A DNA stretch of 64,000 nucleotides, from assembly GCF_002259745.1 (NCBI RefSeq), contig NZ_MWWW01000008.1, forward strand, positions 124,001 through 188,000, read 5' to 3'. This stretch comes from Bifidobacterium myosotis. Lineage in GTDB: Bacteria > Actinomycetota > Actinomycetes > Actinomycetales > Bifidobacteriaceae. This document shows positions 36,982-45,662 of this stretch, piece after piece (positions within the stretch are counted from its first letter, which is position 1; each line of letters opens with the position of its first letter). The translations under genes and the position numbers were made by a program. The notes below the pieces were generated by a model. The model searched no databases. It saw nothing but the letters and a program-made list of their open reading frames with translations, and was not told the origin of the DNA.

Positions 36982-38613
36982 CTACTTCAGCACGGTGTAG
37001 TCGATGTTGTTAAGCATGTCGTACTTGGCACCGATGCCCGGACGGGAGGCGATGTTGGCGCCCTGTACGACCAGCGGGATGAACGGGCTGCTCTGGTTGA
37101 GACCTTCCTGCAGGTCCTGCCAGGTCTTGTCGCGGTCCTCTTCGCTGGTGGCCTTGCGGGCCGCCTCGACCAGCGACTGAATCTTGTCGGCGGACTCGGA
37201 ACCGTTCCAGCCATTGGAGCTCTGGGCGCCTTCGGTGGTGTACCAGCCGGCGCGCTTGGAGATGTTCTGGTCAGGGGTGAACACGAAGTAGTCGGACGGG
37301 TCGGGGTAATCGGCGCCCCACGTACTCAGACCGGACTGGAACTTGCCGGAGCGGAACGTGTCAAGTCGGGTGGTGGTGGGCTGACCGACGAGCTTGATAT
37401 TGACGCCAAGGGCCTTCATGTCCGCTTGGAATAGCTGGGCGATCTGCGTGGCGGAATCATCGTCCGAAGAATAAAGGAATTGAATTTCCTCATTGTTGTA
37501 GCCGGACTGCTTGAGCAGCTCCTTGGCCTTGTCAAGGTCGTACTTGTTGTCGTCCGAGCTCTTCAACGCACCAAGGAACTGGTTCGGCACCACACCGTAG
37601 GCCTGTTCGGAGCCCTTGCCGTAGACGCTCACATACTTGGGGTAATTGATGGCGTGACGTACGGCGTTTACGAAATCGACGTTGGACGCGATGTTGCCGT
37701 ATTGCGAGTCAGCGTTGAACCACAGGAACGTGGTGGAGCCCGACGGACCGGCGGAAACCTCGGCCTCGCTGCTGGAAAGCTTCGCGGCCTCATCGGAGTT
37801 GAGGTCGAGGGCGATGTCGGTGGTGCCGGCCTTGATGTTGGTCAGCTCAGTAGCGCTGTCCACATTGTTGATGATGATCTTGTCGTACTTCGGCTTGTCG
37901 CCCTTGAACTTGTCGTTGCGCTTGAGCGTCACCTTGGAATCCATGGCGACCGTGTCGAACTGGTATGGTCCGGAGCCTGCGGAGTGCTGGTTCAAATACT
38001 TCTCCGCACCATCCTTCTCATCCGTCGTACCACCATTGGCCTCAACCACGCTCTTCTCCACAATACCCAGATTCACACTCGGCAAAATATACGGAATAGC
38101 AGGATTCGGAGACTCACTGGTCAACGTCAGACTCCTATCATCCTTCTTCGCAACCGTCACACCATCCAAATAAAACGACGGATTACCCTTAATCCCCTGC
38201 ACACGCTGATACGAATACACAATGTCATCAACAGTGACCTTCTTACCATCCGCAAAATAATGATCACCATTCAACGTCAACGTCACAACCCGATTATCAT
38301 CCGAAATCTCATACGAACACACCTCAGGCTGCGGCTCGGACATGTTGTTGTCCACGTACTTCAAGGCGGATTGGTAGGTAGCACGCAGAATCGAGACGGT
38401 CGCGGTCTCGAAGCTGCGGGCCGGATCCATGGTGATCAGATCGAAATCGCTATCCACCACCAGCGAGCCACTATCGCCGGCGGAAGACGCTTGGGCGTTC
38501 TTCGAGCCCTCCGCCCCACCGCACGCAGCCAAGGACAGTGCCATGGCACCAGCGGCACAGGCGGCAACAACGGTCCGCATGAATTTGCCGAATATCCGAC
38601 GATTCGCGTTCAT
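36982..38613 (-). CDS. SBP5 peptide-binding lipoprotein (OppA/DppA type), intact paralogue
   Basis: 543 residues. Lipoprotein signal with SLAACGG lipobox, then DLITMDPARSFETATVSILR, VCSYEISDDNRVVTLTLNGD (family 5 binding-protein core), and a complete C-terminus ending NNIDYTVLK. AAGGAGGAAGACT precedes the ATG. It captures peptides at the membrane surface; no second permease set is adjacent, so it probably feeds the oppBCDF transporter. A 377-bp block is shared with the frameshifted paralogue. The 302-bp gap upstream (38614-38915) shows no gene. Confidence 0.93.
   Translation of the reverse strand: MNANRRIFGKFMRTVVAACAAGAMALSLAACGGAEGSKNAQASSAGDSGSLVVDSDFDLITMDPARSFETATVSILRATYQSALKYVDNNMSEPQPEVCSYEISDDNRVVTLTLNGDHYFADGKKVTVDDIVYSYQRVQGIKGNPSFYLDGVTVAKKDDRSLTLTSESPNPAIPYILPSVNLGIVEKSVVEANGGTTDEKDGAEKYLNQHSAGSGPYQFDTVAMDSKVTLKRNDKFKGDKPKYDKIIINNVDSATELTNIKAGTTDIALDLNSDEAAKLSSSEAEVSAGPSGSTTFLWFNADSQYGNIASNVDFVNAVRHAINYPKYVSVYGKGSEQAYGVVPNQFLGALKSSDDNKYDLDKAKELLKQSGYNNEEIQFLYSSDDDSATQIAQLFQADMKALGVNIKLVGQPTTTRLDTFRSGKFQSGLSTWGADYPDPSDYFVFTPDQNISKRAGWYTTEGAQSSNGWNGSESADKIQSLVEAARKATSEEDRDKTWQDLQEGLNQSSPFIPLVVQGANIASRPGIGAKYDMLNNIDYTVLK
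37960..38336 (-). repeat. 377-bp segment shared with the first SBP5 gene (copy B)
   Basis: Counterpart of 34945-35321. The boundaries are sharp: identity begins at CTGGTATGGTCCGG and ends at GGCTGCGGCT, with divergence on both sides, as expected from gene conversion. Confidence 0.85.
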
Positions 38614-38915
38614 AGTCTTCCTCCTTCAGGTCCGTGGACCTCAGGCTGGTTCCATCGGTCTAGGAATGACGGGTAACCCCGTTCATATCTGTGCATTGAA
38701 GACCTCGCGTATTACCGTCAGATGCCGCAATGGGCATCATTGCGTTACGTCGCGAAACCTGCCGGCAACAAACACGGCGGAACAGCATCCTCTCAGTCAG
38801 CCCCACTGGCACATGTGACTCAGTCAACCGAAGGAGATTTCACAGCGTAGTGCAACGACCTCTCGCTCATCTCGCGCTATGAACATCTCTTGGCCGATTC
38901 CGCGGGAAAGAGGCC

Positions 38916-40916
38916 TCACTTCCGCAGCTCATCGCTACAGCGCCAGACGAGCTCTAGAATCCGGCGTAGTTCCGATTCGCGGCTGATTTCGCGCCACGTC
39001 TGGGCATAGGTCTCAGCCCAACGTTCCAATGCTTGGGCGGTTTCCAAGGCCAGATCCCCCAGCCTCGCGCTCAACTCAGAACCCGACTCCAGCCCTAGTT
39101 CCGACCCCTCGACGGCGCCGGCGCGGACGGCGAAAATCCATCCGACGGTGTTGAGCAGCATCTGCCCGTGGATGGCGACGAGCAGCGGCTGCATGATCAT
39201 CGTGCGGCTCTCCTCCGATACCGCGCGGGGCAGGTGACGCAGCAGATCACGCAGATCGTCGTTCGCATGGTGCCCTGCGGCGACGCGATCGCGAAGCACC
39301 GTCATCAACCGTGTGCGAGCCTCTTCAAGGCTTGTGCTTGACCGCACCCAAGCGCTTTGCTCGGCATTCCCGATATAGAGCAGTTCGGCGACACCGCGGT
39401 TGAGCCGGCCCTCGCCATCGTCGAGTTCGACATACTGCACAAGGTCGTACCAGCGGAAGCTCGAGTCCTCGTCCACACGGTGCAGCGCGGCGGTCCAGGC
39501 CCCGCCGTCATATTGCACGACGTCGATGGCCCGGTCCGTATCATCCTCGTCGCCGTATGCCACGGCATTCCATGACATCGCCGCGCCGTACATCATGCCA
39601 GGCACCACCAGTCTCGGATCGTTCACATGCCCGAAATCGCCCCAATCGGTGACGAGGATTCCCTCGGCGCCGTACCTCAGACCGTACCGCGCCATGCGGG
39701 ATATGTTGCTCCACGCGTCCCGCGTTCGCGGCGCGAGATTGCTCCAGCCCCATACGGCCGGGCACACGTACTGCCGGATGCCGGCCTCGCTCACCTGCCG
39801 AACCTTCCCGTCAGTGACGTTCGGGGAATACTCCCAGTTCAGCATGACCACGTCCTTAGGCAACCGGCCCAGTATCTCCGGCATTTCCAGCGCGATGTCA
39901 CCCCACATCATCGGTTCATGGCCCTGTTCGGAAAGGTGACGGCACAGCGCCGACACGTAGTCGGCGTACATGGCGGCCACGCCCACCCGTTCGGCGTACC
40001 GATGCGAGCGCCCTTTGCCCAAATCGAACGTCTCGTCGGCGCAAATGTTGAACTTCTTCGTGCGGAACAGCTCCAGATACGAATCAATGAGCGTATATGA
40101 GAGCTTCAGTGCCCGTTCATCGGCGATGTTCAGCGTGTGGTGGGCCATGCGTTCGATGAAGCTGAACGGCCGATCGGCATCCTCCGGGAATTCGCCCAGA
40201 TCGCGCAGGTCCAAGCTTCGCAACGCCGTGTACAGATGGCCGAACGTGGAGACCGAGGGCACCAGTTCGATGCCCCGCTCGGCGCAGTACCGGTCGAACT
40301 CGATGATGTCGCGGGGCTCGAGCGCATCCATGCCCCGCCATGTGCCGCTGAGCCCGTCGAACCGGAACGTGTGCTCTACGTACAGCTGCAATTGGTTGTA
40401 TTTGTACAGGCACAGCTCGTCGGCCCAACGCTTCAGCCAGTCGAGCGTAGGCACCCGGCCGCGCGTGACATCCAGATAATAGCCGCGCACCGCATAGTCC
40501 GGCGTGTCCTCGATGGTGAGCGACGGCAGTGCGGGGGCACATTGGCGGATGATCTGCCGTAGCGTCTGCACGCCGTTGCGCGTGCCCTCGAAGCCGCCGC
40601 CGACCACGACGACGCCATCCTCGGCGATGGTCAGGGAGTATGAGCCCAACGCCATGCTGTCGTCGCGGCCGAGGGTGATGAATCCGCTCCAGTGGGCTCC
40701 TCGGTTGTCTCCCCAGCCAATATCCCAACGCACACCAGTCGCCCGCTCGATGTCGTCGGTGAGCTGCCCGGCCAGCACGCAGGCGTCGTCGCCGACCGAT
40801 GTAGACTCGAGAATTCGGCCGGTAAGCGGCATCACCACGCTTCCACTCCCAACGCCCATATGGCGCGGAGCCGGCAACACTGTCACCGTGGACGCATCTT
40901 CAACGTTGTTTGTCAT
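38916..40916 (-). CDS. GH20-type beta-N-acetylhexosaminidase
   Basis: About 666 residues, no signal peptide. An N-terminal GH20b-like domain (EDGVVVVGGGFEGTRNGVQT) leads to the barrel with VRGYYLDVTRGRVPTLDWLK, CAERGIELVPSVSTFGHL and the catalytic Asp-Glu pair in FNICADETFDLG (D294-E295). The family cleaves terminal N-acetylhexosamine. AAGGAG precedes the ATG at 40916. Among peptidases and a peptide importer it may trim N-acetylglucosamine from imported muropeptides or glycopeptides; this is inference. Confidence 0.87.
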   Translation of the reverse strand: MTNNVEDASTVTVLPAPRHMGVGSGSVVMPLTGRILESTSVGDDACVLAGQLTDDIERATGVRWDIGWGDNRGAHWSGFITLGRDDSMALGSYSLTIAEDGVVVVGGGFEGTRNGVQTLRQIIRQCAPALPSLTIEDTPDYAVRGYYLDVTRGRVPTLDWLKRWADELCLYKYNQLQLYVEHTFRFDGLSGTWRGMDALEPRDIIEFDRYCAERGIELVPSVSTFGHLYTALRSLDLRDLGEFPEDADRPFSFIERMAHHTLNIADERALKLSYTLIDSYLELFRTKKFNICADETFDLGKGRSHRYAERVGVAAMYADYVSALCRHLSEQGHEPMMWGDIALEMPEILGRLPKDVVMLNWEYSPNVTDGKVRQVSEAGIRQYVCPAVWGWSNLAPRTRDAWSNISRMARYGLRYGAEGILVTDWGDFGHVNDPRLVVPGMMYGAAMSWNAVAYGDEDDTDRAIDVVQYDGGAWTAALHRVDEDSSFRWYDLVQYVELDDGEGRLNRGVAELLYIGNAEQSAWVRSSTSLEEARTRLMTVLRDRVAAGHHANDDLRDLLRHLPRAVSEESRTMIMQPLLVAIHGQMLLNTVGWIFAVRAGAVEGSELGLESGSELSARLGDLALETAQALERWAETYAQTWREISRESELRRILELVWRCSDELRK

Positions 40917-41142
40917 AGTTGCACTCCTTGCAGCAGACAACACGGCGCACATCCATCAGGCATATTCCGTCAACCGTGAGGATTCATCAGCTGAGCGGCG
41001 GAATCCTGTACCGAGTCGTGAGATTCATACCATGGTCGGAACCGTTCCAGCATCGACTTCATTGGAGCCGGCATGTGAATCCTATCCGCCACGGTAAGGG
41101 CATCCAGTCGTTCCGCGCTACTGAAATTCATCATTCATAACC

Positions 41143-42186
41143 TCACTCGCCGGCGGCCATGAACGCTTTGTACGCGGCGTCGTTGGCTTCGAGGACGCGC
41201 AGCGCGTTCTGCCAGCCGAGCTTGTTGAGGTCCGCCTCGCTCCAGCCGCGCGAGCGCAGCTCCTCGAACAGGTTCTGGTAGCGGCCGACGTCCTCCATGC
41301 CAGTGGGCATCGCGCCGGTGCCGTCGTAGTCGCCGCCGACGCCGATGTGATCCACGCCCATCACATCGCGGGCGGCCTCCACATGGTCGGCCACGTCCTT
41401 AACGCCGACGGCCGGGCGCGGGCCGTGCTCGCCGGCCGCGACCCATTCGTGTACGGCCGCGGAGACGAAACCGGGCACTGCGGTGATCATCTGCACGCCA
41501 CCGTTGTCCGCGAGCATGCGCTGTACGTCCTCGGGCACGTTGCGCGGATGCGGGTTGACCGAGTAGCAGGACGAGTGGCTGAACATCACCGGGAACTTCG
41601 ACGCGGCGAGCGCGTCGCGCATGGTATCCGCGGAGACGTGGGAGAGGTCCACAATCATGCCGATGCGGTTCATTTCGGCGACCACCTCGCGGCCTCGGTC
41701 GTTGAGCCCGTGCCACTTGTGCTCGCCGGCGGCAGCGTCGGCGAATTCGTTGGTGTTGTTCCAGGTGAGCGTCATGTAGCGTACGCCGAGGCGCGCGTAT
41801 TCGCGCAGCACGGCCAGATTGTTGGCGATCTGATGGCCACCCTCGATACCGATGAGCGAGGCGATCCGGCCTTCCGACTGTGCGGCCCGCACGTCGTCGG
41901 CGGTGGTGGCAAGTTTGAACGTCTCCGGGTAGCGCGCGCACATGCGGTGTACGAAGTCAATTTGTTCGAGCGTGGCGACCACCGCATCGCCGCCCGCGTA
42001 GTCGCTGTGCACGTAGCCGGACCAGTACTGGGCGAGATAGCCGCCGCGGCGTAGCTTCGGAATATCGGTGTGCAGGGTCTGCGGCAGCTCCTGGTCGATA
42101 CCCTCGACGCTGTAGCCGCGGTTCTCGCGCGCCTCCCACGGCAGGTCGTTGTGGCCGTCGAATACCGGGATGATGGGGTTGGACAT
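41143..42186 (-). CDS. Membrane-dipeptidase family (M19) dipeptidase
   Basis: 347 residues. The HxD zinc site in FDGHNDLPWEARE, the bridging Glu in SLIGIEGGHQIANN, and VDLSHVS and FSHSSCYSV identify M19. Members cleave dipeptides, including D-amino-acid-containing ones. No signal peptide despite the family name. AAGAGGAACACC precedes the ATG at 42186. Confidence 0.94.
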   Translation of the reverse strand: MSNPIIPVFDGHNDLPWEARENRGYSVEGIDQELPQTLHTDIPKLRRGGYLAQYWSGYVHSDYAGGDAVVATLEQIDFVHRMCARYPETFKLATTADDVRAAQSEGRIASLIGIEGGHQIANNLAVLREYARLGVRYMTLTWNNTNEFADAAAGEHKWHGLNDRGREVVAEMNRIGMIVDLSHVSADTMRDALAASKFPVMFSHSSCYSVNPHPRNVPEDVQRMLADNGGVQMITAVPGFVSAAVHEWVAAGEHGPRPAVGVKDVADHVEAARDVMGVDHIGVGGDYDGTGAMPTGMEDVGRYQNLFEELRSRGWSEADLNKLGWQNALRVLEANDAAYKAFMAAGE

Positions 42187-42259
42187 GGTGTTCCTCTTTT
42201 CTGGATGGTGCTGTTTGAAGTGCTGCTTTCGGATGATAATCCGGCATGCCGCGCCGCAC

Positions 42260-42330
42260 ATTCGTTGACGAATTCACTACCCCTCAGACCCGATTCGCAG
42301 GCCATCTCCGCTGGACGGGAAGCCGGAAAT
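42260..42330 (+). repeat. Dispersed CCCCTCAG...GGAAGCC element, copy 3
   Basis: GTTGACGAATT is followed by CACTACCCCTCAGACCCG, TTCGCAGGCC and GGACGGGAAGCCGGAAA. The prefix matches the copy at 9731, and the CCCGCTTCGCAG-like middle matches the copy at 55787. Confidence 0.65.
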
Positions 42331-42369
42331 ACTATCAACGAATTGCTGCGCGTTGCTGAAGCGAGACCG

Positions 42370-43587
42370 CTAGCTGATGGATTCGAGCAGGATTCCGGCG
42401 TGGGACGCCGCGTCACGCAGGGACCATGTGGTGCGGCCGTCACGGCCAACGACGCTATGCGCGTGCCACAAGGAGCTCACGATGGCCTCCTCGCTGGCCG
42501 ACGCAACCGCGCGGAAGCAGGCGTCCATCGCGTTGTCGCTCAGCCGCTCGACTCGGTCGATCATCGGCAACGCCCCACCCTTTTCGCTGCTGTTCACCTC
42601 GCCGGCATGCGCCTCGCCTGCCCAGTGCGGGATGCGGTTCGCGGTGCTGAACGCCACGATGATCTCGCCGCTGCCGTTGCCGATGTACCCGCCGCATCGG
42701 GCGATGCCCACGGTGACGCGCTTGGCCATGCGCTTGAGCTGCCGGGAATCGACAGGCAAGTCGGTGGCAATGACGGCCACGATGCTGCCCTTATCCGGAG
42801 TATCCGCCGCACGGGTCACATCCGCTGCGCGGGTCACATCCGGCATACCAGTCATATCCGGCGCATCACCAACCGACGTCTCTCCTGGCACGTCCTCCGG
42901 CAATCCCACGCGGGCCAGTTCGCGGCCTACCGCGCGTCCGCCGATGCGCAGACAGGCCAGAGAGCCGAAGTTCGTCAGCACCAGCACGCCGACCGTGAAA
43001 TCCCTGCCGTCGAACGTGAGCACGCGCGACGCCGACCCGATGCCGCCCTTGAGCCCGAAGCAGGTCATGCCCGCCCCCGCGCCGACCGCGCCTTCGGCGA
43101 AGTCACCGGCTGCGGCGTCGATGGCTTCCATCCCGTGGTCCGCAGTCACCGCCATGGCGCGGATCGTGTTGATCGGCCCGTCGTTGCATTCCATGACCAC
43201 CGGGTTCACGGTGCCGGTCTCGACGCCGATTTCAGTGTGACGATCCAGCGAATACCGTACGAGCGCGTCGAAGCAGGCGCCGCAGGAAAGCGTGTTGGTC
43301 ATGAGAATCGGCGTCTCAAGGCTGCCGAGTTCCTCGACCTGCACCAGTCCCATCGACTTGCCGAATCCGTTGGATACATATGCGGCGGCCGGCAGCTTGT
43401 CCGTGAAGCAGTCGCCGGGCGGCACGATCGCGGTCACGCCGGTGTGCAGCGGGCCGGCTGGCGAATCCCCCTCCAACGTCACATGTCCCACACGCACGCC
43501 GGGCACATCGGTGATGAGGTTGCGCGGCCCCTTCGCGCAGGCGCACAGCTCGTCGTTCAGTTCAATGCTCAAACCCATAGGCGCCAT
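42370..43587 (-). CDS. P1/S58 family (DmpA-type) aminopeptidase
   Basis: 405 residues. LITDVPGVRVGHVTLEGD, AIVPPGDCFTDKLPAAAYVS, GLVQVEELGSLETPILMTNT and CFGLKGGIGSASRVL match DmpA-like L-aminopeptidases/D-esterases; the Ser in GIGSASR is at the expected self-cleavage site that creates the N-terminal nucleophile. These enzymes remove D- or L-amino acids from peptides. The start may be 43587 or the ATG at 43578. It fits with the M19 dipeptidase as part of a peptide-breakdown set. Confidence 0.9.
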   Translation of the reverse strand: MAPMGLSIELNDELCACAKGPRNLITDVPGVRVGHVTLEGDSPAGPLHTGVTAIVPPGDCFTDKLPAAAYVSNGFGKSMGLVQVEELGSLETPILMTNTLSCGACFDALVRYSLDRHTEIGVETGTVNPVVMECNDGPINTIRAMAVTADHGMEAIDAAAGDFAEGAVGAGAGMTCFGLKGGIGSASRVLTFDGRDFTVGVLVLTNFGSLACLRIGGRAVGRELARVGLPEDVPGETSVGDAPDMTGMPDVTRAADVTRAADTPDKGSIVAVIATDLPVDSRQLKRMAKRVTVGIARCGGYIGNGSGEIIVAFSTANRIPHWAGEAHAGEVNSSEKGGALPMIDRVERLSDNAMDACFRAVASASEEAIVSSLWHAHSVVGRDGRTTWSLRDAASHAGILLESIS

Positions 43588-43736
43588 GATGCCCGCCCCA
43601 TGTTGCCGGGTTTGTTACGAGTCCGCATGGTGTCCGGCCGTGCGGCTGCGCACGTCTGCGCATGCCACGACCGCCGTGTCGTCCTCCGCGTCGTGTCCTC
43701 CGCGCGATCCTGTCACGACGATGTGCCGATACGGCG

Positions 43737-44062
43737 CTACGACAGTCCCAGCACCACCGCCAGCTGACGGCTGATCTCATCCATGGAGGCACCATCCACG
43801 ACGCCAACCCGATATCCGAGCAGATTGCGGTCCACGGTGACGATTTTGTCCGTCATCACATAGCTGGTCTTGTTGAGACCGTTTTCCGCATTCGGTTCAA
43901 GCCGCACCCTCGTCTTGTGATATCGGATGAATCATACGAGGTCAGCAGACAGGTAATCACGGAATCGAACCTATCGACGGCATCGTTCTGCACGATGACG
44001 ACCGGTCTCGGTTTGCTTGCATACCCGTCCGCCTGAAGCGTCCAGATCTCACCGCGTCTCAT
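43737..44062 (-). pseudogene. MazF/PemK-type toxin, frameshifted
   Basis: The first part is a clear MazF start (MRRGEIWTLQADGYASKPRP, VVIVQNDAVDRFDSVITCLL, TSYDSSDI). Near 43912 the frame shifts. The natural continuation RVRLEPNAENGLNKTSYVM, TDKIVTVDRNLLGYRVG and VVDGASMDEISRQLAVVLGL is found in another frame and ends at TAG 43737-43739. As read, translation would stop at 43856 with a 68-residue fragment lacking the C-terminal half. The gene overlaps the antitoxin gene by 14 bp. MazF proteins are mRNA interferases; this copy is probably inactive. Confidence 0.83.
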
Positions 44063-44294
44063 CGGACATCCTCAGCGCAAGGCGGCTTGCGTAATCCGTG
44101 GCCTCGCGCTCGGACGTGAACGGTTCGGCCTCCTCACGCGGCACACGCACCGCATAGGGAAACCCCCGGTAATCGTTGAACGCGCTGATGAACATACGCA
44201 GCGCATCCGCCGGGGTGATGCCGAGACGCTTGGTCGTCTCCCGAAAGAGCATGGCCTGATCATCGTCGACACGAGTGGCAATCTGTACACTCAT
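44049..44294 (-). CDS. RelB/DinJ-family antitoxin
   Basis: 81 residues, MSVQIATRVDDDQAMLFRET then LGITPADALRMFISAF, the ribbon-helix-helix pattern of RelB/DinJ antitoxins, and a charged C-terminal tail for toxin binding. AGGAGG precedes the ATG. The partner downstream is a MazF-type, not RelE-type, toxin, and is frameshifted, so the antitoxin may persist without a functional toxin. Confidence 0.88.
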   Translation of the reverse strand: MSVQIATRVDDDQAMLFRETTKRLGITPADALRMFISAFNDYRGFPYAVRVPREEAEPFTSEREATDYASRLALRMSDETR

Positions 44295-44858
44295 GTTATC
44301 CTCCTAACACTATTTGTTACCATTTTATATCAAAATGCACGCGAATCAATCGCCGACGCTATGACTTAGCGACGCAGTCCCGCGTCCCACCGACACAACC
44401 GCGGCCGACGACCCCGAACGAAGACCCCGCGCCCCATCCCCGGGCCCAGCTTTGACCCGGCCCAAGGCACTACGACCGGGCCCGGCGCCGGCTACGCGAC
44501 CTCCCCCGAAAAATACGTAGCGCAATCAATCAAAAAACAGTGACCTTCCCCACATTCCCGTCATAACCTCACCACCCGATTCGCGGCAGCTACGCAAACT
44601 ACGTCGCCGATTCGTAATTTCACTCGCTATTCAATTTTCTTTCTCCCAACTTTCTCCAATGTAAGACTCAGGCAACGCGCCCCTGACCGACCATAGAGGT
44701 AACGGCATGAGGTTCAGCCGCGATAACTCAACATCGATAACTGAACACAACTGAACACCGATCCCGGTGCCGGCAACGCACCAACAGCAACGCAACAACG
44801 GCACCACCACAAACGGGCCGCCCCACGGGCCGCCCAAGAGAAGGCAAGTTGAAGAAAT
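44295..44858. other. Long upstream region of the phosphonate operon
   Basis: No gene is seen in this 564-bp gap. It is A/T-richer than its neighbours in places, and has a short direct repeat CGATAACTCAACA / CGATAACTGAACA at about 44722 and 44735. The operon promoter must lie here, but no single site is convincing. Confidence 0.5.
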
Positions 44859-45659
44859 ATGCTCGAACTGAAGAACATCACCAAATCATTCGGTGACACT
44901 CATGTCCTGAACGGCATCACCATCACGCTCGACGAGGGCCAGATCATGTCCATCCTCGGCCCTTCCGGCGGCGGCAAGACCACGCTGCTCAACATCATCC
45001 TCGGCATCACCGATGCCACCAGCGGCCAGCTGCTGTACAACGGCGAGGACCTGACCCATGTGCCGATGGAGAAGCGCGGCTTCAACATCGTGTTCCAGGA
45101 CTACGCGCTGTTCCCGAACCTCACCGCATATCAGAACATCACCTACGGCCTGCGCAACAACCCGGGCATCTCCTCCGAAGCCGAAATCAAGGAGCTCATC
45201 AGCCTGCTTGGCCTTGAGGAACACCTCAACAAGCACATCGACGAGCTGTCCGGCGGCCAGAAGCAGCGTGTGGCCCTGGCCCGCACGCTCGTGATGAAAC
45301 CGAAGCTGCTGCTGCTCGACGAGCCGCTATCCGCCCTCGACGGCGTGATCAAGGAGTCCATCAAGGCCAAGATCAAGCAGATCGTGGACCAGTACAAGCT
45401 CACCACCATCATGGTCACCCATGATCCGGAGGAGGCCTGCACGATGAGCGACAAGGTGCTCATCATCAACCACGGCAAGGTCGCGCAGTTCGACACCCCG
45501 GAGAACATCATCGAGCACCCGGCGTCCGACTTCGTCAAGAAGTTCATCCTCCACCAGCTCGAAGTCAAGCGCAACAACATCTACACCCTGTTCAACGAGG
45601 GCGATGCCGACGCCGCCAAGGCCAACGCCCAGCTGGCCGCCACCGCGCAGGAGGCCTGA
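44859..45659 (+). CDS. 2-aminoethylphosphonate-type ABC transporter ATP-binding protein
   Basis: 266 residues. Walker A GPSGGGKTT, Q-loop VFQDYALFPN, signature LSGGQKQRVALART, Walker B LLLLDEPLSALD, VTHDPEEA. It belongs to the iron/phosphonate/spermidine group of importer ATPases. Three bases separate it from the fused permease gene. The downstream phnW and phnX point to 2-aminoethylphosphonate as substrate. Confidence 0.9.
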   Translation: MLELKNITKSFGDTHVLNGITITLDEGQIMSILGPSGGGKTTLLNIILGITDATSGQLLYNGEDLTHVPMEKRGFNIVFQDYALFPNLTAYQNITYGLRNNPGISSEAEIKELISLLGLEEHLNKHIDELSGGQKQRVALARTLVMKPKLLLLDEPLSALDGVIKESIKAKIKQIVDQYKLTTIMVTHDPEEACTMSDKVLIINHGKVAQFDTPENIIEHPASDFVKKFILHQLEVKRNNIYTLFNEGDADAAKANAQLAATAQEA

Positions 45660-45662
45660 GCG

